DNA of 64,000 nt from Pustulibacterium marinum (GCF_900116665.1 NZ_FPBK01000002.1:178360-242359), one strand, 5' to 3'. Shown: positions 33,800 to 43,832, numbered from the stretch's first letter. Made by a program: numbers and translations. The notes: generated from the letters alone by a model not told the origin.

Positions 33800-34807
33800 T
33801 TATTTTATAGGATTTAGGTTAATAGATACGTTTTTATTTCTATCGCAACTAATTACGCCGTTGGTATACGTAAGCGCTGCAATTTGAATAACACTTCTTC
33901 GGGTATTGTGATTGTCTATTCCATTGTTTTCAGGAGTTCTTCCCGGGTGTGTAAAGTAGAAAATATAGGCTTTATCGTCCTGAACAATTACATCTGCGTG
34001 ACCTCCTTTTACGGCATCATCCTTGCCTGTTCCCGGAGTTTCCAGAATTCTTTTTTCCTGAATATGCCAATGTTCTAAATCATCTGATTGAAAAACGGAA
34101 AGTCCTTTCCAGGAATCAATAATCATCCAGTTAGTTCCTTTCCATTGAAAAATTTTAGCCCCTTCGCCTCTTGTATCAATTACTTTTTTTCCGCAGTCTT
34201 TCCAATCATACAAATTAGGACTATCGGCATAATACATAGATTTGTTATCATTTTCATTGTTGTAATACATGCGCCAGTTTCCGTTGGGTAATTGAAATAC
34301 ACTCGCATCTATACAACGCTCAGAAGCAAGTGTTAGTTTTGACTGAAATTTCCAATTGGTTAAATTCTTAGAAGTGTAATGAGCTATGAATCTTGGATGA
34401 TACCAACCTTCGAAAATACCGGGAACAATGGTAACATACATGTGGTAAAGACCTTTATGATATACAACATCTGGTGCCCAATAGGTGATTTCATTTTCAG
34501 GAATTTCATTGAAACCTTCAAAAGTACAAGTGCCTTCGTATTTCCAATGTGCTCCGTTAATAGAGCTTGCCATACCAATTTTGGTGCCGTGAACCCAAGC
34601 CACACCACCCAGATTTTCTGTTTTAGCTCTACGGTTGGTGTAGAACATAAAATACTTGTTTTTATTTCTGTTGAATACAATAGCAGGGTCTGCAGCACCA
34701 TCTTCTATAGGATCTACAAAAATGGGTTTGTCGGCTTTAAAACCGTGTTGTGCAATAGCTGATAAAGTTGCAATGCAACAAAAAAGTGTAAGTAGTTTTT
34801 TCATCAT
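33800..34807 (-). CDS. GH43-like five-bladed propeller glycosidase
   Basis: This 335-residue secreted protein (signal peptide [20 protein letters not shown]) has the repeated blade pattern of clan GH-F/GH43-like enzymes. Acidic positions fit the usual triad: Asp40 in GAADPAIVF, the Asp in ERCIDASVF, and a Glu in [24 protein letters not shown] is a typical second blade. I cannot assign a subfamily or separate it from GH117-like proteins. In this setting it probably trims a side-chain sugar such as arabinose or galactose. Confidence 0.7.
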   Translation of the reverse strand: MMKKLLTLFCCIATLSAIAQHGFKADKPIFVDPIEDGAADPAIVFNRNKNKYFMFYTNRRAKTENLGGVAWVHGTKIGMASSINGAHWKYEGTCTFEGFNEIPENEITYWAPDVVYHKGLYHMYVTIVPGIFEGWYHPRFIAHYTSKNLTNWKFQSKLTLASERCIDASVFQLPNGNWRMYYNNENDNKSMYYADSPNLYDWKDCGKKVIDTRGEGAKIFQWKGTNWMIIDSWKGLSVFQSDDLEHWHIQEKRILETPGTGKDDAVKGGHADVIVQDDKAYIFYFTHPGRTPENNGIDNHNTRRSVIQIAALTYTNGVISCDRNKNVSINLNPIK

Positions 34808-34808
34808 A

Positions 34809-36179
34809 TTATTTTAGCGGAACATTAACGTTTGGGGTGTCTTTGTTAAATTCGGTTTCTAATTGTTTTTTAAGGTGCTCAGCAATTTCCGGATGTGTTG
34901 TAATCACATTTTCGGTTTCGGTAGCATCTGTTTCAATATTGTATAATTCAAATTCTGTAGCAGCATTCAGATGTCTGGTTCTAATTAATTTCCAGGGTTT
35001 TTCAATATAGCTTTCCTGAAGGTGTCCCCGCACATAAATAGCATGATTGTTGACTTCTTTAGAATTTAGCATGTTTTTAATAGAGATGCCTTCTACATTA
35101 TTAGGAAGGTTTGCTGCTGCAAAGTCAATAAATGTAGGCATTATATCGGTAACGGCTATGTAATTATTGTTTTTATGATTTTTAAAATGATTTTTCCAAT
35201 AGACAATGGCAGTTACACGAATGGCGCCTTCGTAATTACTTTTCTTAAAATCTCTGAGCGGAAAATTACTTCCTAGACTGTCATTTGGACCGTACTTTCC
35301 ATTGTATTGTGTGGTAGGATACCAATTTTCCTGAGCACCATTATCACTCATAAAAAGTATGATGGTATTTTCTAATTGATTTGATTTTTTGAGTTTGTCT
35401 ATAATTTTTCCAAAGGAGGCGTCCATATGCGCCATGGCTGCAGCATAATCTCTTCGACTTTTATTTTGAATGAATTCATATTGAGATGTCCATTTTTCTG
35501 GTTCTTGAAGTGGAATGTGCGGAGCGCTGTATGCTACTTGTAAAAAGAAGTTTTTGGTAGTGTCGCGCTGTTGTAACCAATCAATAGCTTCTTTGGTAAT
35601 AAGGTCTGTGGCGTGACCTTCTTCTTCAATCAATTTGCCTTGTCTGTACCAACTTGGGTCTCCATTTTTATAATGATGTGCATATTGATCTATTTGTCCG
35701 TGCAAAAATCCGTAAGAGTAATCAAAACCGTATGCTTTTGGGCCACTTTTGGGTTGTAAGCCTAAATGCCATTTGCCCATAAGGGCCGTTTGGTACCCTG
35801 CTTTTTGTAACATTTGTGGAAGTGTAGCAATAGAATCGGGTAATGTTTTTTCACTTCGACCGCTAATAGGGGCTACAATTCCCATTCTACTGGCAGGCAT
35901 TCCGGTAAGCAGACTAGCTCGGGTGGGAGAGCAGGTTGGGTTTACATAGAAACGCTCTAATTGTATGCCGTTGTTAGCCAATGCATCAATGGTTGGAGTT
36001 TTAATTTCAGATCCATGAAGACTTATATCGTTCCAGCCGGCATCATCAGTAATTACAATTAAAAAATTAGGTTTTGTGGTAGGTAGTGTACTTTCAGTTT
36101 TTACTTTTTCACAACTTGTAAAGAGCAGTAAAACAGATGTGAGTACCCCAATATATGTATGTGTTAACAATGGTTTCAT
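34809..36179 (-). CDS. Formylglycine-dependent sulfatase (S1 family), lipoprotein
   Basis: This 456-residue lipoprotein (Cys23 in LLFTSC) is an alkaline-phosphatase-fold sulfatase. The maturation signature CSPTRASLLTG makes Cys83 the future formylglycine. The calcium ligands begin with Asp45-Asp46 in ITDDAGWND, and GKWHLG and SDNGAQ are also present. It should remove sulfate esters from an oligosaccharide. The maturase gene is not in the window. Its presence suggests that the polymer or its side chains are sulfated, as in marine polysaccharides. It follows susD after a terminator. Confidence 0.9.
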   Translation of the reverse strand: MKPLLTHTYIGVLTSVLLLFTSCEKVKTESTLPTTKPNFLIVITDDAGWNDISLHGSEIKTPTIDALANNGIQLERFYVNPTCSPTRASLLTGMPASRMGIVAPISGRSEKTLPDSIATLPQMLQKAGYQTALMGKWHLGLQPKSGPKAYGFDYSYGFLHGQIDQYAHHYKNGDPSWYRQGKLIEEEGHATDLITKEAIDWLQQRDTTKNFFLQVAYSAPHIPLQEPEKWTSQYEFIQNKSRRDYAAAMAHMDASFGKIIDKLKKSNQLENTIILFMSDNGAQENWYPTTQYNGKYGPNDSLGSNFPLRDFKKSNYEGAIRVTAIVYWKNHFKNHKNNNYIAVTDIMPTFIDFAAANLPNNVEGISIKNMLNSKEVNNHAIYVRGHLQESYIEKPWKLIRTRHLNAATEFELYNIETDATETENVITTHPEIAEHLKKQLETEFNKDTPNVNVPLK

Positions 36180-36202
36180 TAAAAGTATCTTATAACTAAA
36201 AA

Positions 36203-36235
36203 GGCAATAAGATCTTCTAGGAAGATCTTATTGCC
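36203..36235 (-). terminator. Intrinsic terminator after susD
   Basis: Perfect 15-bp arms (36203-36217 and 36221-36235, GGCAATAAGATCTTC and complement) with a 3-base loop. On the leftward strand it is followed by TTTTT. It probably lowers expression of the downstream sulfatase-to-mutarotase genes relative to susCD. Confidence 0.85.
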
Positions 36236-36278
36236 ACTAACCAAATATAAAACAGCATGAGTATGCTAATTCTCTAAA

Positions 36279-38156
36279 TTAATATCCCGGATTTTGAACC
36301 TCTTCACGTTCTTCTTGTGATAGTGGTTGTCCGTTAGATTGCAGTGCATCTATATAACTTTGCGGAATAGGTCTTAGTAAGAACTTTTCGGCAACGTTTG
36401 CTGCTGCATCGGGGTTAAAAGCTTGTGCTCTTTGTACCAGTGTTTCTGTTCTACTAAGGTCTACCCATCTGTGGAATTCTCCCATTAATTCACGAGCTCT
36501 TTCGTTTAAGATATAGTGAATAAACATTTCTGGTTTTGAACTAACTCCCGAAGGATAAATTTCTTCATTAGAGGCTGTAGTACCCGGTGTAAATACATCT
36601 TCGGTAATGGTCATTTCATTTTGTGTACTTTCCATGGTACTATCATCAATATTTTCAGCTAAATAATAAACCCAACCTCTGTCTTCACCAGCTTTATAGG
36701 CTGCTCTTTCACGAACTTCGTTAATGAGATTCACCGCTTGACTGTAATTTCCCATTCTACCGTATGCTTCTGCAGCAATTAGATAAGTTTCAGAAAGTCT
36801 GGCAATAATACCATCTCTTGTTCCTTTTGCATCGTTATAATTGGTGCGGAAAGGGTCTAAATATTTTGAAAGAGAAGGATAGGTGCTAATGTCCCAATCT
36901 GTAGTTGCACTACCTGATTCGTTGAAAGAATATCTTGCCAAAATAAGTGGTGCATAACTATCTTTAAAATCCTCTGTGAACCTTGTATCATCTTCTTCAT
37001 TAATTATGTAAATAGCAGCAGTATCACCTACACTAAATTTTAATTGCCCTACTAAATCTGGACTAGGAGCATTTTCTGAATCCCAAACAGGAACATTATT
37101 GGTATTTTGTGCAATGTAAGAGGTTTGGAAGCTTTTGTAGAATCTACTATCATTTTTGCGATCAAAAACGTCTAAGCCATATTCTGTTGGTCGTAAACGT
37201 TGAAATTCTCTTCCATCATTTAAGTTTCTTGTCATTCCTGGAAAGAATCTGTATACCGATAAAAAGTATAAGTGGGTTTGGTTACCATATCTACCTAAAA
37301 GTGACTGATTGTTATCAAATTGAGCAGCAAGAATGATTTCAGAATTTGTTTCGTTTGGACCATTTACTGAAGTATACTCAAAAAGGTCATTATAATCTGA
37401 CGCTAATGAATTTGGAGAGTTTTCTATAACCTCCATGGCATAATCAGCAGCGTTTTGAAGATCACTAGATTCAGTTATGTCAGCATTCAACTCACTAGCT
37501 CTTGTTAAATATGCTTTGGCTAAAAAATGTTGAGCAGCAGCTTTGGTAATTCTACCTTCTTGACTTTCAACTTCTGGAAGCAAATCAACAGCAGTAGTTA
37601 AATCGGCAATAATCAAATCGAAAACCTCTGCTTTTGTAGCACGTGGAAAGTCTGCAATATCAGAAGTAATTGGATCTACAGAAATTGGAACTCCACCAAA
37701 TTGTGTTACCAATTTATAGTAGTCAAATCCGCGTAAAAAATAGAGTTCACCCAAACGAGTATTGCGAAGCGTTTCGTTGGAATTTGCAAGTACCGTTGGA
37801 ATTTTTGAAATACCAATGTTCTGCAAATTGATTTGGGCATACATATTATCCCAGTATGGTTTTAAGTTCGCCGTCTCCAGGGAGTTTAGATTTCCGGAAT
37901 AGGTGTTGTAATGCACATGATTGGTTCCTGCAGCATTGGTAAACGTATCTGTTCCGTAGTTTGTAAGGGCATAGGACCATTCATAGTTAAAATGAAATCT
38001 TAGACCTTCATAAGCACCGTTTACAAGTTCTTCAATACCTTCAGGAGTATCGTAACGTTGTTGTGTAAGTGTAGCAACCATTTCTTCTTCCAGAAAGCTT
38101 TCAGAACAAGAAGCTAGTGCCGATAAAATGAATATGCTGTATATAAATTTTTTCAT
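36279..38156 (-). CDS. SusD/RagB-family surface glycan-binding lipoprotein
   Basis: This 625-residue outer membrane lipoprotein (lipobox SALASC, then SESFLEEE) is the lid of the SusCD glycan importer. The alpha-helical SusD features are present: an N-terminal TPEGIEELVNGAYEGLRF, the tetratricopeptide-like segment LGELYFLRGFDYYKLVTQFGGVPI, and the C-terminal ERARELMGEFHRWVDLSRT with FLLRPIPQSYIDA near the end. It starts 25 bp after the SusC stop. Ligand specificity cannot be read, but the neighbours imply rhamnogalacturonan oligosaccharides. Confidence 0.93.
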   Translation of the reverse strand: MKKFIYSIFILSALASCSESFLEEEMVATLTQQRYDTPEGIEELVNGAYEGLRFHFNYEWSYALTNYGTDTFTNAAGTNHVHYNTYSGNLNSLETANLKPYWDNMYAQINLQNIGISKIPTVLANSNETLRNTRLGELYFLRGFDYYKLVTQFGGVPISVDPITSDIADFPRATKAEVFDLIIADLTTAVDLLPEVESQEGRITKAAAQHFLAKAYLTRASELNADITESSDLQNAADYAMEVIENSPNSLASDYNDLFEYTSVNGPNETNSEIILAAQFDNNQSLLGRYGNQTHLYFLSVYRFFPGMTRNLNDGREFQRLRPTEYGLDVFDRKNDSRFYKSFQTSYIAQNTNNVPVWDSENAPSPDLVGQLKFSVGDTAAIYIINEEDDTRFTEDFKDSYAPLILARYSFNESGSATTDWDISTYPSLSKYLDPFRTNYNDAKGTRDGIIARLSETYLIAAEAYGRMGNYSQAVNLINEVRERAAYKAGEDRGWVYYLAENIDDSTMESTQNEMTITEDVFTPGTTASNEEIYPSGVSSKPEMFIHYILNERARELMGEFHRWVDLSRTETLVQRAQAFNPDAAANVAEKFLLRPIPQSYIDALQSNGQPLSQEEREEVQNPGY

Positions 38157-38181
38157 GATATTAATATTCTTATCAAATTAA

Positions 38182-41100
38182 TTATAGCGTAAGATTTAAT
38201 CCGAAAACAAGATTTCTTGTCGTAAGTGATGTGTTGTTTCCGCCAAAGTATGAGTCAGGATCCATAAAATCTGTTTTAGCATATAGCCAAGGATTTATAG
38301 CCTGTACATAAACTTTAAGGTTCGATATTCCGTATGGATCCAATTTTTCTTTAGGGAAATTGTATCCTAAAGAAACGTTTCTTAGTTTGATGAATGATCC
38401 GTCTTGGTAGTTCATAGAACTGTAGTATAGCGGCACACCTCCATTATTATAATCTGCCGCGGGATATGCGTTGGTAGGATTATCTGGAGTCCAATAATCT
38501 ACTGCTCTATGAACATATTGCCCTTGTAAATCAACCGCACCACCAGTTACAATGTAATCCCATCTAGAAAAGAAGAACATGCTTAAATCCCAATTTCCGT
38601 AAGAGAAAGTATTGGTAAAACCACCAGTATACTTTGGTGTAGATGTTCCAAGAATTTGTCTATCGTTTTCAGCATCTATAATACCATCACCATTTACATC
38701 TTCTACTCGAATGTCTCCAGCTTCAAAATCATGACCATTAGCATTGAAGACTGCCATTTCATCGGCATCTTCAGTTTGCCAAATACCTATTTTTTTGTAA
38801 TCATAGTAAACCGAAATTGGTTGTCCAATGAAACGTAAGTTGTTAATATCATCTACTTTACCATTCACTAGTTCCACAATTTCATTTTGATTGGTTGTGA
38901 AAGTAAGGTCAGATGTCCAACGGAATTTATTGGTTTCTACATTTACGGTGTTTAAAGTAAGTTCAAAACCTCTATTTCTTGTTTTTCCTGCATTTACGGT
39001 AATAGAACCGTAACCTGTTACCGAGTTTGGAGACTTGCTTAAAAGGATATCATTTGTATTGGCGATGTAATAATCTACAGAACCTGAAATTCTACTTTTT
39101 AGGAGTGAAAAATCAATACCTAAGTTAATCTGTTGTGTTTTTTCCCAACCTAAATTTGCATTTGGAATACTACCGGTACTAGTTCCTTTAGGATCTCCAG
39201 TTACATACCCACTTGCTGGTGTACTACCAAAAACATACGGTAACCTAATGAGACCTCCTGCAGTTCCGTATGCCCCAACTGCGGCATTACCTACGGTACC
39301 ATAACCAAGTCTTAGTTTTAATTGTTCAATAGTGTTATTGTCTTTTAAAAAGTTTTCTTCCTCCATTTTCCAAGCCAGTGCCAGCGAAGGGAAGAAGTCC
39401 CATTTATTACCTTCACTAAGAACCGATGCTCCATCAGATCTACCGGTTACGGTGATCAAGTATTTATCCATTAAGTTATAATTGATACGAGCCATGTACG
39501 AGGTAAGTGTATTTTTAGAATAACCAGATCCCCAACCATCTAAAGCACCATTATTTGTAGAACCTAGATTGTGCCATAACTGACTATCATATGGTAAATT
39601 ACTGGCAACCATAGAAGAGTTTTCAGTTTTATAGCGCGATGCACTTTGTAATAATGTTACACCGATTTTATGATTCTTATTGAATTCTTTATCATAGAAA
39701 ACTTGATTTTCTAAAGTCCAAGAAATGGTTTCTGTTTTGCTGGATCTTGCATAGTTTGTTGATGATGAAGAACCACCACCGCGTAAACTGGATTCCGCAG
39801 ATTGAAATTGACCATTACGGTAATTAGCAACGTCTGGGCCAAAAATAGTTTTGAACCTTAAACCTTCCATTAAGTTAATTTCAGCAAAGAAACTACCAAA
39901 CATTCTGCTTGTGGTGTTTTCATTAATGGTGTAATCATAATCTCTAATTGGGTTAATGATATTTGGGTTACCTCCTGGGTTAAAAATGTATTCGCCATCT
40001 TCATCATAAGGTAAAGCCCAAGGTAACATGCTTAAAGCAGCACCATAAAGTTGAGAAGAACCTCTAGAACCTCCTTGTGCATAACCATAATTTTGTACGC
40101 TGTAAATAGCATTGATGGTACCACCAAGTTTAATCCAATCAGTTGCTTGTACTTGTAGACTTACTAAACCAGTATAGCGTTTATAATCTTGGCCTTTGAT
40201 ACTTCCTAGTTGGTCTAAATATCCTCCAGAAACGTATCCGCTCATTTTTTCAGTACCTATGTTTGCACTTAAGTTATATTGCTGCATCATTCCAGTTTGC
40301 GTCACATAGTCAACCCAATCTGTAGTTTGAATATTATTACCATTGTATACTGGAACTTGAGAAACTCCCCACAGAGCTTGTTCTTCTGCAGTAGTACTTC
40401 GCATTTCAGGAATTAGATTATCTCTATCGATAAATGTATATCCATTAGCGATATTGTTAAATGCGGTAGCATCAGCTCCAAAGTATTGGTAGTCAAGGGA
40501 AGGATCCGCATATTTAATGGTGTTTCCGCTTCCGTCTACATACAATCCGGCATAGCGTAAGGCATCTCTTTGGTATTCTAAAAAGTCTCCCGCATTCCAG
40601 TAATCAGCTCTGTTATGAATGTTTTCAAAAGTGACCGAAGTATCAAAATTTATTTGAGTTCTTCCCTCTTTACCTTTTTTGGTCGAAACGAGTACTACAC
40701 CATTTGCACCTCTAGAACCATAGATGGCTGTTGCAGAAGCATCTTTAAGAATTTCTATAGATTCAATATCACTTGGATTCAACATTTCTAATCCTCCTGA
40801 TTGTAAAGGAACTCCGTCTACTACATATAAAGGAGAATTTCCTCCTGAAATAGAACGACTACCACGAATACGGATAGAACCAATTTGTCCAGGACGTGAG
40901 TTAGATGAAATGTCAACTCCGGCTGCTTTACCTTGAATACCTTGCAAGGTATTCTGAACTGGAAAAGCATTTAGATCCTCAGCCGAAACTTGTGCAATTG
41001 CACCAGTAACATCACTTTTCTTTTGAGTTCCATATCCAATCACTATGACTTCATCGAGTGCATTGGCATCTGTCGTCATTTGAATATTGAATGTAGTTTG

Positions 41101-41364
41101 ATTTCCAACTGTTTTTTCAATAGATCTCATTCCTACGAATGAAAACACAAGAACATCTCCAACGTTTGCGTTGATCGAGAAATTTCCGTCAAAATCAGTT
41201 TGTGTACCGGTTTTGGTACCTTTAATAATAACGTTTACACTAGGCAGTGGAACGTTGCTCTCATCTGTAACTGCTCCAGTAATTGTTTTTTGTTGCGCTG
41301 TGGCACTAAAAACAACTAAAAGCAGAAGAAAAAACAGATTTTTTCTTAACAACTTATTTTTCAT
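38182..41364 (-). CDS. SusC/RagA-family TonB-dependent transporter
   Basis: This 1060-residue outer membrane transporter imports oligosaccharides with TonB energy. After the signal peptide comes a carboxypeptidase-regulatory-like domain (ITGAVTDESNVPLPSVNVIIKGTKTGTQTDFDG). The SusC plug starts at DEVIVIGYGTQKKSDVTGAIAQV, the plug segment SIRIRGSRSISGGNSPLYVVDGVP follows, and a beta barrel ends in LVFGLNLTL. No STN anti-sigma-interaction domain is seen, so it is not of the ECF-regulated type. It is the first gene of the longest leftward operon, behind a clear operator-promoter. Confidence 0.95.
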   Translation of the reverse strand: MKNKLLRKNLFFLLLLVVFSATAQQKTITGAVTDESNVPLPSVNVIIKGTKTGTQTDFDGNFSINANVGDVLVFSFVGMRSIEKTVGNQTTFNIQMTTDANALDEVIVIGYGTQKKSDVTGAIAQVSAEDLNAFPVQNTLQGIQGKAAGVDISSNSRPGQIGSIRIRGSRSISGGNSPLYVVDGVPLQSGGLEMLNPSDIESIEILKDASATAIYGSRGANGVVLVSTKKGKEGRTQINFDTSVTFENIHNRADYWNAGDFLEYQRDALRYAGLYVDGSGNTIKYADPSLDYQYFGADATAFNNIANGYTFIDRDNLIPEMRSTTAEEQALWGVSQVPVYNGNNIQTTDWVDYVTQTGMMQQYNLSANIGTEKMSGYVSGGYLDQLGSIKGQDYKRYTGLVSLQVQATDWIKLGGTINAIYSVQNYGYAQGGSRGSSQLYGAALSMLPWALPYDEDGEYIFNPGGNPNIINPIRDYDYTINENTTSRMFGSFFAEINLMEGLRFKTIFGPDVANYRNGQFQSAESSLRGGGSSSSTNYARSSKTETISWTLENQVFYDKEFNKNHKIGVTLLQSASRYKTENSSMVASNLPYDSQLWHNLGSTNNGALDGWGSGYSKNTLTSYMARINYNLMDKYLITVTGRSDGASVLSEGNKWDFFPSLALAWKMEEENFLKDNNTIEQLKLRLGYGTVGNAAVGAYGTAGGLIRLPYVFGSTPASGYVTGDPKGTSTGSIPNANLGWEKTQQINLGIDFSLLKSRISGSVDYYIANTNDILLSKSPNSVTGYGSITVNAGKTRNRGFELTLNTVNVETNKFRWTSDLTFTTNQNEIVELVNGKVDDINNLRFIGQPISVYYDYKKIGIWQTEDADEMAVFNANGHDFEAGDIRVEDVNGDGIIDAENDRQILGTSTPKYTGGFTNTFSYGNWDLSMFFFSRWDYIVTGGAVDLQGQYVHRAVDYWTPDNPTNAYPAADYNNGGVPLYYSSMNYQDGSFIKLRNVSLGYNFPKEKLDPYGISNLKVYVQAINPWLYAKTDFMDPDSYFGGNNTSLTTRNLVFGLNLTL

Positions 41365-41393
41365 TTCAAAGTCTATATTATGGATTTCTACTT

Positions 41394-41438
41394 CAAAAGT
41401 ATTTTTTAAAATTTTGTTAACTATCCTGTACTATACTG
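41394..41438 (-). promoter_or_regulatory. Island regulon operator and promoter of susC
   Basis: Leftward CAGTATA-GTA-CAGGATA (41438-41422) is one of the best copies of the direct repeat. After exactly 20 bp comes TACTTTTG (41401-41394), a perfect TAnnTTTG box, and the susC ATG lies about 30 bp downstream. The operator takes the place of the -33 element, which suits an activator. Confidence 0.75.
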
Positions 41439-41565
41439 ACATTACATCATTTTCGATTAATAAAAGGGATGATTTATTGAATAAATGGTAATTCAATATA
41501 CGTTATGTCTAGTATGGAAGAATGTGAAGCAATGTTCTGGAAGTAGAATAACTAATGTTGAATAA

Positions 41566-41605
41566 AAACAAAAAGATGACAGGTCACAAAAGTAACCAGT
41601 CATCT
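41566..41605 (-). terminator. Intrinsic terminator after the glycosidase operon
   Basis: Leftward AGATGAC / GTCATCT (41605-41599 and 41580-41574) with an inner stem GGTTAC / GTGACC and a TTTT loop, followed by a T-rich tract. It ends the operon whose last gene is at 41711-43831, and also any transcript from the promoter at 41664-41671. Confidence 0.8.
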
Positions 41606-41663
41606 CTATAATGAAAGCTAACCAATAAAAACCCTTATAATTATTTAAGCAACTTTATGAAGT

Positions 41664-41708
41664 AAAGATAAAAAAGGTACAACGTTTTCGTATCCTGTAC
41701 ATTCCTGT
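41664..41708 (-). promoter_or_regulatory. Orphan island regulon operator and promoter
   Basis: Leftward CAGGAAT-GTA-CAGGATA (41708-41692), then exactly 20 bp, then TATCTTTA (41671-41664), one mismatch from TAnnTTTG. It starts 3 bp after a stop codon. No gene follows for about 300 bp, only a terminator about 60 bp downstream. Confidence 0.55.
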
Positions 41709-41710
41709 TT

Positions 41711-43831
41711 TTAAAACATTTTTTTTAAACCTTCCCATTGAACGTTCCAGTTTCCATCTTTAGGAAATCCCGGATTTTTGATTTCAGAACCATCCCATCC
41801 GGCGCACATTAACGCAATAGTAGTGAGTAAACCTCCATTTCCAGGTAAATATAAAGTCAAACGTTCTTCTTGATAGTTATGTCCGTTGGGCAAATAGGTG
41901 TTGGTTTGCACGCCCATAAACAAGGCGTCAATGGCTTTTTCGGGCATGCCTAATCGGGTGGCTGTCATGGCCGTCATAGGAAAATCCCATCCCCAGGTAT
42001 CTTCCCAAGTCCAAACATTCCAAACTTTGTCAAATGTTTGTTGCATAATTTGTTGGTTGAGTAGGGGAGTTTTGGGTAGCATGCCAAAAGTACCTAAAAC
42101 GGAAGGATGATCTGTTAAATATTCAGCATTGGTATACGAATCCTTAGCAGAAGCCGTAGCCAAATATATAGTGTCTTGAACGGGTAACGAACTCATATGT
42201 GTGGCAACTGTAGCCCATTTTTCAGGTACTTTGGCTCCTAAGCGTTCTTTCCAAAGCATGGCGGTTTGCAATGCCCATTGCCAGTAGGCTAACTCATAGG
42301 TAGGATTGTAAGTTTCCATTTTAGGGAAACGTTCTTGAGCAGGAATCACGCCCGGACCTAAATCATAACTATTGGTTTCCGGATTGAAATGCGCAAAAGA
42401 TGCCATAAAATCTGCTGTAGCAAAGACGCGTTCAGCATACATTTTTAAAGTTTCCGAAGTAGGTTGATCTCGGTATAACAATTCGGCATACGTGATAAAA
42501 TGCGGTTGTTGCCATACCAAAAATGCACCCACGGAAGACGGACCTTCATTTCCGTACGGATCGGTCATTTTTTGCCATCTGGCGCCTTCAAAACCCTGTC
42601 TTTTAGCTAATTCTTTGGCTTTGTAAAACACCTTCTCATACCAAGGAAGTGTTTGTGCTAAATATTCCGAACGTCCCCAAAGCGGAAAATGTACGCCATG
42701 CCACCAGTGCATTTCTAAATGCGGTTTTCCGTACCAGCTGTTGTAGGTGAGTCCGGTTTCTTGCGGAGGCATTTTTCCGGTACATTGCAGCTTGGTCAAG
42801 TATTGCGAAAGTACCACTCTGCGCTCTAATTCAAATGCGCGTTTGTCTTTACAATCTGAAAAATCTACAGCGGCGCCGCTTTGCCAAAAAGCTTCCCAGT
42901 TGGTTGTGCTATGTTGTTTGATGGTTTTAAAATCAGTATCATGTATTGCTTTTTCTGAAAACTCACAGCTGAAAGCAAATTCTTTTCCTTTCTTCGGAAT
43001 TAATTCAAAATACTGAGCACTTTTTTGCTGCAATTTAGCTTTGCCGTCCCATTGAAAACCAATATGGTATTGTAAGGAATCCATTTGATGTAAAATAACA
43101 GCTTCACTTTTTTTGTTGGAAGTAATGCTAGAAGTATAATCTAAATCATCGGCTTGGTAACGTGTTCCAAAATCTTCCCAACCTCCTGTAGGATATGGAA
43201 TTCGAAGGGCGATTTTTAAGCGGTCTTCAGCTATTAAATCTGATGCTACATGAACTCCAATCACATCATTTTCTTGATGACAGGCAGTGGTTACTTTTAC
43301 CGGAGTTCCTTCAATCTCAAAAGAACTCGTGATAATTCCGGTCCAAAGATTTAGTTGTTGGTGTATGTTTTGAAGATCGGAAGGCTTGGCAATGCTTCCA
43401 TCTTTTTTGATGATTTCAAAACCTAAATTTCCCAATTGCACCCGGTGCGGATTTGCTCTAAAATAGTTGACGGCTTCTCTGGCATGAGCCGGAGTTTTGC
43501 GTTGTGTGGCATAACTGATAGTTCTACCGTATTGCTCGAAATTAACCAGTGTTTCTTCAAAAGTGTAATTTTCGGTATTCGGGTAACTGTCCCAGCCCCA
43601 TTCAGACTCGGTTCCTAACGGAATTCCTTTTTCATAAAATTCAGGAAATGTTTGCAAACCGGTAGCATCTACGGTGAAAGCAAAAGCACCGTTTCCAACA
43701 CTCAAAGAGGCCAGCGTGTCTATTTTTGTAAGTTCAACGTTATGCCTGCTCACGACTGATTTTCTATCAATTTGTGCGTGTAAACAGCTAAAGCTGAATA
43801 CCAATATGCTAAGTAAGTTGATTTTTTTCAT
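41711..43831 (-). CDS. Putative (alpha/alpha)6-barrel glycoside hydrolase, family not recognised
   Basis: This 706-residue secreted protein (signal peptide MKKINLLSILVFSFSCLHAQ) has an N-terminal beta-sandwich-like half. A helical half follows with repeated aromatic segments: LEMHWWHGVHFPLWGRSEYL, NPTYELAYWQWALQTAML, WTWEDTWGWDFPMTAM and LYLPGNGGLLTTIALMCAGWDG. This layout resembles GH65/GH78/GH95-type clans, and acidic residues in YELAYW and TWEDTWGWD are candidates for catalysis. I cannot place it in a numbered family. It is 1 bp after the DUF4450-type gene and in the rhamnose operon, so a rhamnosidase-like or uronidase role is possible. Confidence 0.6.
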   Translation of the reverse strand: MKKINLLSILVFSFSCLHAQIDRKSVVSRHNVELTKIDTLASLSVGNGAFAFTVDATGLQTFPEFYEKGIPLGTESEWGWDSYPNTENYTFEETLVNFEQYGRTISYATQRKTPAHAREAVNYFRANPHRVQLGNLGFEIIKKDGSIAKPSDLQNIHQQLNLWTGIITSSFEIEGTPVKVTTACHQENDVIGVHVASDLIAEDRLKIALRIPYPTGGWEDFGTRYQADDLDYTSSITSNKKSEAVILHQMDSLQYHIGFQWDGKAKLQQKSAQYFELIPKKGKEFAFSCEFSEKAIHDTDFKTIKQHSTTNWEAFWQSGAAVDFSDCKDKRAFELERRVVLSQYLTKLQCTGKMPPQETGLTYNSWYGKPHLEMHWWHGVHFPLWGRSEYLAQTLPWYEKVFYKAKELAKRQGFEGARWQKMTDPYGNEGPSSVGAFLVWQQPHFITYAELLYRDQPTSETLKMYAERVFATADFMASFAHFNPETNSYDLGPGVIPAQERFPKMETYNPTYELAYWQWALQTAMLWKERLGAKVPEKWATVATHMSSLPVQDTIYLATASAKDSYTNAEYLTDHPSVLGTFGMLPKTPLLNQQIMQQTFDKVWNVWTWEDTWGWDFPMTAMTATRLGMPEKAIDALFMGVQTNTYLPNGHNYQEERLTLYLPGNGGLLTTIALMCAGWDGSEIKNPGFPKDGNWNVQWEGLKKMF

Positions 43832-43832
43832 C

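Larger units (their letters stand above)
41365..41710. other. 346-bp regulatory intergenic region upstream of susC
   Basis: No credible coding frame. From left to right it contains the susC promoter and operator (41394-41438), AT-rich sequence without visible motifs (41440-41565), a strong leftward terminator (41566-41605) and a second operator with its own -7-like box (41664-41708) directly after the stop codon of the glycosidase at 41711. The second promoter and the terminator would bound a short RNA of about 95 bases. Confidence 0.6.

Noticed and set aside
41422-41438. Interpreting the operator as an inverted repeat for a GntR dimer
   Set aside because: No centre gives matching inverted arms in several copies, while the direct-repeat reading with period 10 fits all six.
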